Shown piece after piece: positions 61,757-64,000 of a stretch of DNA of 64,000 bases (its first letter is position 1; every line of letters begins with the position of its first letter). Source of the DNA: Candidatus Freyrarchaeum guaymasense (GTDB lineage: Archaea > Asgardarchaeota > Jordarchaeia > Jordarchaeales > Freyrarchaeaceae); assembly GCA_030587405.1 (NCBI GenBank), contig JAUQZD010000020.1, positions 4,222-68,221 of the forward strand, given 5' to 3'. The position numbers and the translations under genes are program-made. Under the pieces are notes generated by a model that saw only the letters and a list, made by a program, of their open reading frames with translations, did not search any database and was not told where the DNA came from.

Positions 61757-62814
61757 GATTGAATCCGGTCGACTTTCTTAAGAGGATGCTTGAAATCTAT
61801 AGTCCAACGGGGGAGGAAGAGGAGCTGGCAACCTTCCTCTTAGAGGAAATGGAGAGAGACGGTTTTGACGCTAAAATGGATGGTGTAGGGAACGTAGTGG
61901 GAAAGTTAGGTGACGGGAAACCGAGGCTTCTCTTATGCGGACACATGGATACGGTTCCAGGGTTCCTCCCTGTAAAGGTCTTAGGGGGGGAGGTAACTGG
62001 TAGGGGGGCTGTCGACGCTAAGGGTCCATTGGCCGCCATGGTCATGGCGGCTAAAAAAGTGGCGAATACGCCATTGAACGGAACGTTAATTGTTTCAGGG
62101 GTTGTCGACGAAGAAGGAAGTTCTAGAGGTGTTAAGGAATTGATATCTTCAGGTGTGGAGGCGGAGTATGCCGTTTTCGGGGAGCCAAGCAATGCTAGGA
62201 ACGTAGTCATCGGGTATAAAGGGAACGTTCATGTTTCGGTGAACGTGAGAGTTAAACCAGGTCACCCGGCAAATCCAAACGTGAAGAATGCATCGGAGGA
62301 AATAATAAAAATTTGGGGGATGATAAAGGAGAAAATTAAGCCGTTAGAGGAGAAAACGCCCTTAAGATCGCTTTCCTGCTCGATAGAGTCCATAAGTGGG
62401 GGAAGGAGTAGGGCTAGAATAGACTTATCGTTAAGGGTTCCCTTCGGAATGAGATGCAAGTATGCGGTCGATATCGTTGAAAACACAGTTAAATCGAGTG
62501 GGAGTGAAGATGTTAAATGCTGGTTAGAGGTGGCTGATGCCGTCGAACCATACGAGTCTAATAAGCACTCTCGCCTTGTGACTGCCTTCAGGAAATCTGT
62601 GAAGGATTTTTTCGGTGAAGAACCTCGCTTAATAAGGAAGACTGGGACAGGAGATATGAACTACTACGGAAACCATTTTAGGAGGGCTGACGTCGTCACC
62701 TATGGACCAGGGGATCCACGCTTAGACCATACCGAGGAGGAGAGAATCAACATACACGATTACTTGAAATCTATAGGAGTTCTTGAGCAGGTTATTAAAC
62801 GCCTACTTCTTTAA
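61753..62814 (+). CDS. lysK: [LysW]-lysine/ornithine hydrolase (cluster 2)
   Basis: M20 metallopeptidase with CGHMDTVPGFLP, RGAVDAKGPLA, VVDEEGSSRG and HTEEERIN. It releases the amino acid from LysW. 353 residues; overlaps lysJ by 4 nt. The next gene is convergent (62825-63796) with 10 nt between. Paralogue at 7894-8967. Confidence 0.93.
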   Translation: MRLNPVDFLKRMLEIYSPTGEEEELATFLLEEMERDGFDAKMDGVGNVVGKLGDGKPRLLLCGHMDTVPGFLPVKVLGGEVTGRGAVDAKGPLAAMVMAAKKVANTPLNGTLIVSGVVDEEGSSRGVKELISSGVEAEYAVFGEPSNARNVVIGYKGNVHVSVNVRVKPGHPANPNVKNASEEIIKIWGMIKEKIKPLEEKTPLRSLSCSIESISGGRSRARIDLSLRVPFGMRCKYAVDIVENTVKSSGSEDVKCWLEVADAVEPYESNKHSRLVTAFRKSVKDFFGEEPRLIRKTGTGDMNYYGNHFRRADVVTYGPGDPRLDHTEEERINIHDYLKSIGVLEQVIKRLLL

Positions 62815-62824
62815 ATGCGCTCCC

Positions 62825-63796
62825 TTAAATGCGCTCCCCCTCCTCTCTTTTCCTCTCTTTTTCTTTTATTTTTTCTTTAAGTTCAGCTACGAACTCGTTT
62901 TCAAAGCTGGTAGCAGAGGGAACTATTGGCTTTGCAGGGTATACCCATTCCACCGCTAGCTTTGCCTCATTTAAAACCTCAAAAACTCTTTCATACGCGT
63001 TATTTGCCATTTCAACGTATTCGCCGGAAAGGACCTTGGCAGGCTCGTCTTCCACTTTAAACAATTTTTCAATGGTTATGGGAGCGCTAACCTCCACTTG
63101 TGGCCCACTCCCCATCCATTTACCTGTAAGCAACCAGAACCCATCAGCTCTGCCATCCCAGTTATCATTAACTTTCACTTCCACCCTCCCCGTCCAGCAA
63201 GCGTCCCATCCTTCCTCACTTGGCTTACTAGACACCTCTCTGATCAATAGCCTAAGAAGACCTTCTTCCACTTTAACTGCAACCATAATTTTGGTGTCGC
63301 CAAGCACTCGTGGACTGTAAAATGATCGTAGTTCACTTTCAATTTTTTCTCGTAGCTCGCCTAAGTTGACTCCGACGAAGGAGTCTTCAACCTCTAGTTC
63401 TCTGAAGCCTGTAATATCCTTAGTTACAAAGTTGTATTTAATGGCAATGTTGCATTTAGGGCACCGGTATTCCCCTTCATTGCCGTTAAAACTTAACTCT
63501 AAGAACGAGTCAAGCATCATATTGTAACGGCAGTTTGGGCATGGCACAAGTAATGCCTTTTCATTAATTTTCTCTCTTTCCGCCTTAGCTTCCAAGTCAC
63601 CTTTAACTTTGCTATAAACTTTTCTATAAAGATCCTCGGGGAAGGTAACGATCATCCCGAGAGAATCCTTGAACTCGGATTCATGTTTAAGAAGAAAGCT
63701 CCTAATTAGCTTTACGAGGGTGGCTTCATCCACCTTCCTTACTTCATGCTCCTCCCCTCTCTCCAACGTGAACACCTCAAACTTTTCAGTCATCAA
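62825..63796 (-). CDS. uncharacterised protein with zinc ribbon
   Basis: About 323 residues, no family recognised. Residues 90-120 form a likely zinc ribbon, CPNC and CPKC, separated by about 30 residues. The C-terminal end is a charged helix (ELKEKIKEKERKREEGERI). The start is ATG 63793 or 63796. It is convergent with the LysW cluster and has no operon partner in the window. Confidence 0.5.
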   Translation of the reverse strand: MMTEKFEVFTLERGEEHEVRKVDEATLVKLIRSFLLKHESEFKDSLGMIVTFPEDLYRKVYSKVKGDLEAKAEREKINEKALLVPCPNCRYNMMLDSFLELSFNGNEGEYRCPKCNIAIKYNFVTKDITGFRELEVEDSFVGVNLGELREKIESELRSFYSPRVLGDTKIMVAVKVEEGLLRLLIREVSSKPSEEGWDACWTGRVEVKVNDNWDGRADGFWLLTGKWMGSGPQVEVSAPITIEKLFKVEDEPAKVLSGEYVEMANNAYERVFEVLNEAKLAVEWVYPAKPIVPSATSFENEFVAELKEKIKEKERKREEGERI

Positions 63797-64000
63797 AGTT
63801 TAACTTTTCCTTATCCCTTTAATATGTTTTTAAACTTATTCATGGGAGACCTGACCGTTGGATCCTTAAATTCCTGGAAGACGTTAAACGTTTTTGACTC
63901 GTATGTGAGTATTCTACATCTGCATGCCAAAAAAGATTTTTATAAAAATGTGTTAAAAGTTCACAGTGAATAAGGAAAGAAGTTGGATGGGAAAATGAAG
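63797..64000. other. window end, no gene assigned
   Basis: 204 nt. A short open stretch exists but has no protein-like features. TTTTTATAAAAATG near 63936-63950 is TATA-like and may belong to a gene beyond the window. Nothing else seen. Confidence 0.3.

Overview
The window is archaeal. It carries A-type ATP synthase subunit A, GatD/GatE, ribosomal proteins L7Ae and S10, SMC with ScpA/ScpB, Hel308, Elp3, archaeal phosphoglycerate mutase, PAC2, roadblock/LC7, V4R and EMC6-like proteins, LysW-dependent amino-acid biosynthesis, TATA-type promoters and a pre-tRNA with introns. Many genes start with TTG or GTG behind strong GGAGG-type sites. A member of the TACK group is likely, but no single marker here fixes the lineage. 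No phage, IS element or CRISPR array was seen; most of the window is chromosomal housekeeping.

Layout. 1-2.4 kb: end of metG and ahcY. 2.5-6.7 kb: DMT transporter, queC, larB-larC and a MIP18-like protein. 6.9-12 kb: a transcarbamylase facing a complete LysW-carrier cluster (lysW-X-Y-Z-K). 12.2-16.2 kb: PAC2, three orphan proteins and a roadblock protein. 16.2-23 kb: scpB, scpA, smc and glmS. 23.4-33.4 kb: an HTH/S-layer-domain protein, gatD-gatE, elp3, rpl7ae, rps10, mtnP, pyrC and a CBS protein. 33.7-44.2 kb: a membrane-anchored HerA-like ATPase, pgk, a MetE-like protein, apgM, a DRE-TIM synthase, a DUF354 protein and a UDP-sugar dehydrogenase. 44.3-45.5 kb: tRNA-Pro and two broken genes. 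45.6-57.5 kb: HDAC-like protein, NAPRTase, hel308, a homocitrate-synthase-like protein, a KaiC-like/V4R protein, atpA, an EMC6-like protein and an Rqc2 homologue. 57.7-62.8 kb: a second LysW cluster (lysW-X-Y-Z-J-K). The end holds a zinc-ribbon orphan.

The most striking signal is RNA splicing of protein genes. ahcY and gatE are each interrupted by a short insert (23 and 30 nt) that contains a stop codon. In both, the insert folds as a 4-bp helix flanked by two 3-nt bulges plus an inner hairpin, which is the bulge-helix-bulge signal of the archaeal tRNA splicing endonuclease. Cutting after the second bulge nucleotide restores exactly the family consensus (TK-WE-FDN in ahcY, EIDE-TPP in gatE). 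The tRNA-Pro(GGG) gene in the same window has three introns that follow the same rule. I infer that this organism removes mRNA introns from essential genes with its tRNA splicing machinery.

A second theme is non-standard initiation. larB and the MetE-like gene have their conserved N-termini encoded only downstream of an in-frame stop with no ATG/GTG/TTG, but each has an ATT 7-8 nt after GGAGG. A third theme is amino-acid metabolism: two complete LysW clusters, a homocitrate-synthase-like enzyme with a RAM domain, and an N-acetylornithine-transcarbamylase-like enzyme suggest separate lysine and arginine branches.
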